From Crotophaga sulcirostris (taxonomy: Eukaryota > Chordata > Aves > Cuculiformes > Crotophagidae), in the NCBI GenBank assembly GCA_013397455.1, contig VYZB01000293.1, positions 819,108-883,107 on the forward strand: a DNA stretch of 64,000 nt, written 5' to 3'. The first letter of the stretch is position 1, and each line of letters starts with the position of its first letter. Positions 63,840 through 64,000 of this stretch are shown piece by piece. The notes under the pieces are model-generated. The model worked only from the letters and a program-made list of their open reading frames with translations, was not told the DNA's origin and searched no databases. Position numbers and translations under genes: made by a program.

Positions 63840-64000
63840 ATTTGCTTTTTTTGTTGCCGAGGAGAGAACAAAGTCACCGAGCAAGTTCCCGAACGCCCGG
63901 GCTCCCCATCCCCACACTCCACCCGCGGGGAGGGCGCGAAAGGCTCCGGTACCCCCTCCGGCGGCGAGAAACCGCCCCGAACCCCACCCCACACGCGGGC
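63840..64000 (-). promoter_or_regulatory. MIR17HG: MIR17HG CpG-island promoter (cut by the window edge)
   Basis: CpG density rises abruptly from about 63850 to the window end. It contains an E2F-type site and a GC box (ccgcccc, about 63971). The position, about 1.2 kb upstream of mir-17 on its strand, fits the MIR17HG promoter. The start site may lie beyond 64000. Confidence 0.75.
63934..63941 (-). promoter_or_regulatory. E2F consensus site
   Basis: Reads TTTCGCGC on the minus strand, a full match to the E2F consensus TTTSSCGC. E2F1-3 activate mammalian miR-17-92, and miR-17/20a repress E2F mRNAs, forming a feedback loop. Use in this species is inferred. Confidence 0.55.

Larger units (their letters stand above)
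61923..64000 (-). ncRNA. MIR17HG: MIR17HG primary transcript, hairpin cluster and 5' part
   Basis: The host transcript of the miR-17-92 cluster, inferred from six hairpins on one strand in the canonical order and from the CpG island at the right edge. Transcription runs from beyond or near 64000 toward lower coordinates. A candidate exon with acceptor and donor (63731-63818) precedes the hairpins, which would then lie in an intron or in the unspliced form, as in mammals. The transcript is nuclear, and Drosha/DGCR8 crop the hairpins from it. The 3' end is not placed, so the lower limit here is only the last hairpin. No conserved protein is expected from this RNA. GPC5 follows on the same strand about 24 kb downstream, the vertebrate arrangement. 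Confidence 0.88.

Noticed and set aside
63711..63992. 93-codon minus frame at the right edge as a protein
   Set aside because: It reads through the CpG island and the candidate intron, and has no known family. MIR17HG is a noncoding host gene.
1..64000. CRISPR arrays, prokaryotic operons, tRNA or rRNA genes
   Set aside because: None seen: no regularly spaced identical repeats of that kind, no tRNA A/B boxes with a cloverleaf that I could confirm, and the window is clearly vertebrate nuclear DNA.

Overview
The window is bird nuclear DNA. It is AT-rich and intron-like, scattered with CR1 LINE fragments (a typical avian/reptilian load), and carries one ERVL-type LTR element of a kind common in bird genomes. 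I cannot name the species. No bacterial, organellar or plasmid features are present. One ambiguous base lies in a poly-C run at 58429.

The window holds a conserved vertebrate gene pair, both on the minus strand: the 5' part of GPC5 (glypican-5) and, upstream of it, the complete miR-17-92 microRNA cluster with the 5' part of its host gene MIR17HG. In human 13q31.3 the two genes lie in the same order and orientation. From high to low coordinates: a CpG island at the right edge (about 63840-64000) with an E2F-type site, then two palindromic CACGTG E-boxes, a candidate spliced exon (63731-63818), and six hairpins in the canonical order mir-17, 18a, 19a, 20a, 19b, 92a (62721 to 61923). About 19 kb of intergenic DNA follows, then an unexplained CpG island (42070-42545), an old LTR element (38924-41550), and the GPC5 CpG island (about 37330-38240). 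GPC5 coding exon 1 is at 37783-37930, intron 1 is 14.6 kb, and exon 2 is at 22982-23143. The rest of the window, down to position 1, is the start of intron 2.

The two GPC5 exons join in phase: exon 1 ends with one base of a glycine codon and exon 2 supplies the other two. Together they encode the signal peptide and the N-terminal cysteine-rich start of the glypican core. The remaining exons lie beyond the left edge.

Less certain items are a coding-looking 66-codon reading frame with one membrane span inside GPC5 intron 1 (33297-33497, minus), an exon-like open segment between the two genes (51834-52155, minus), the orphan CpG island, and a roughly 50-bp tandem array inside the LTR element. 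Most other long reading frames are CR1 remnants, CpG-island shadows or chance.
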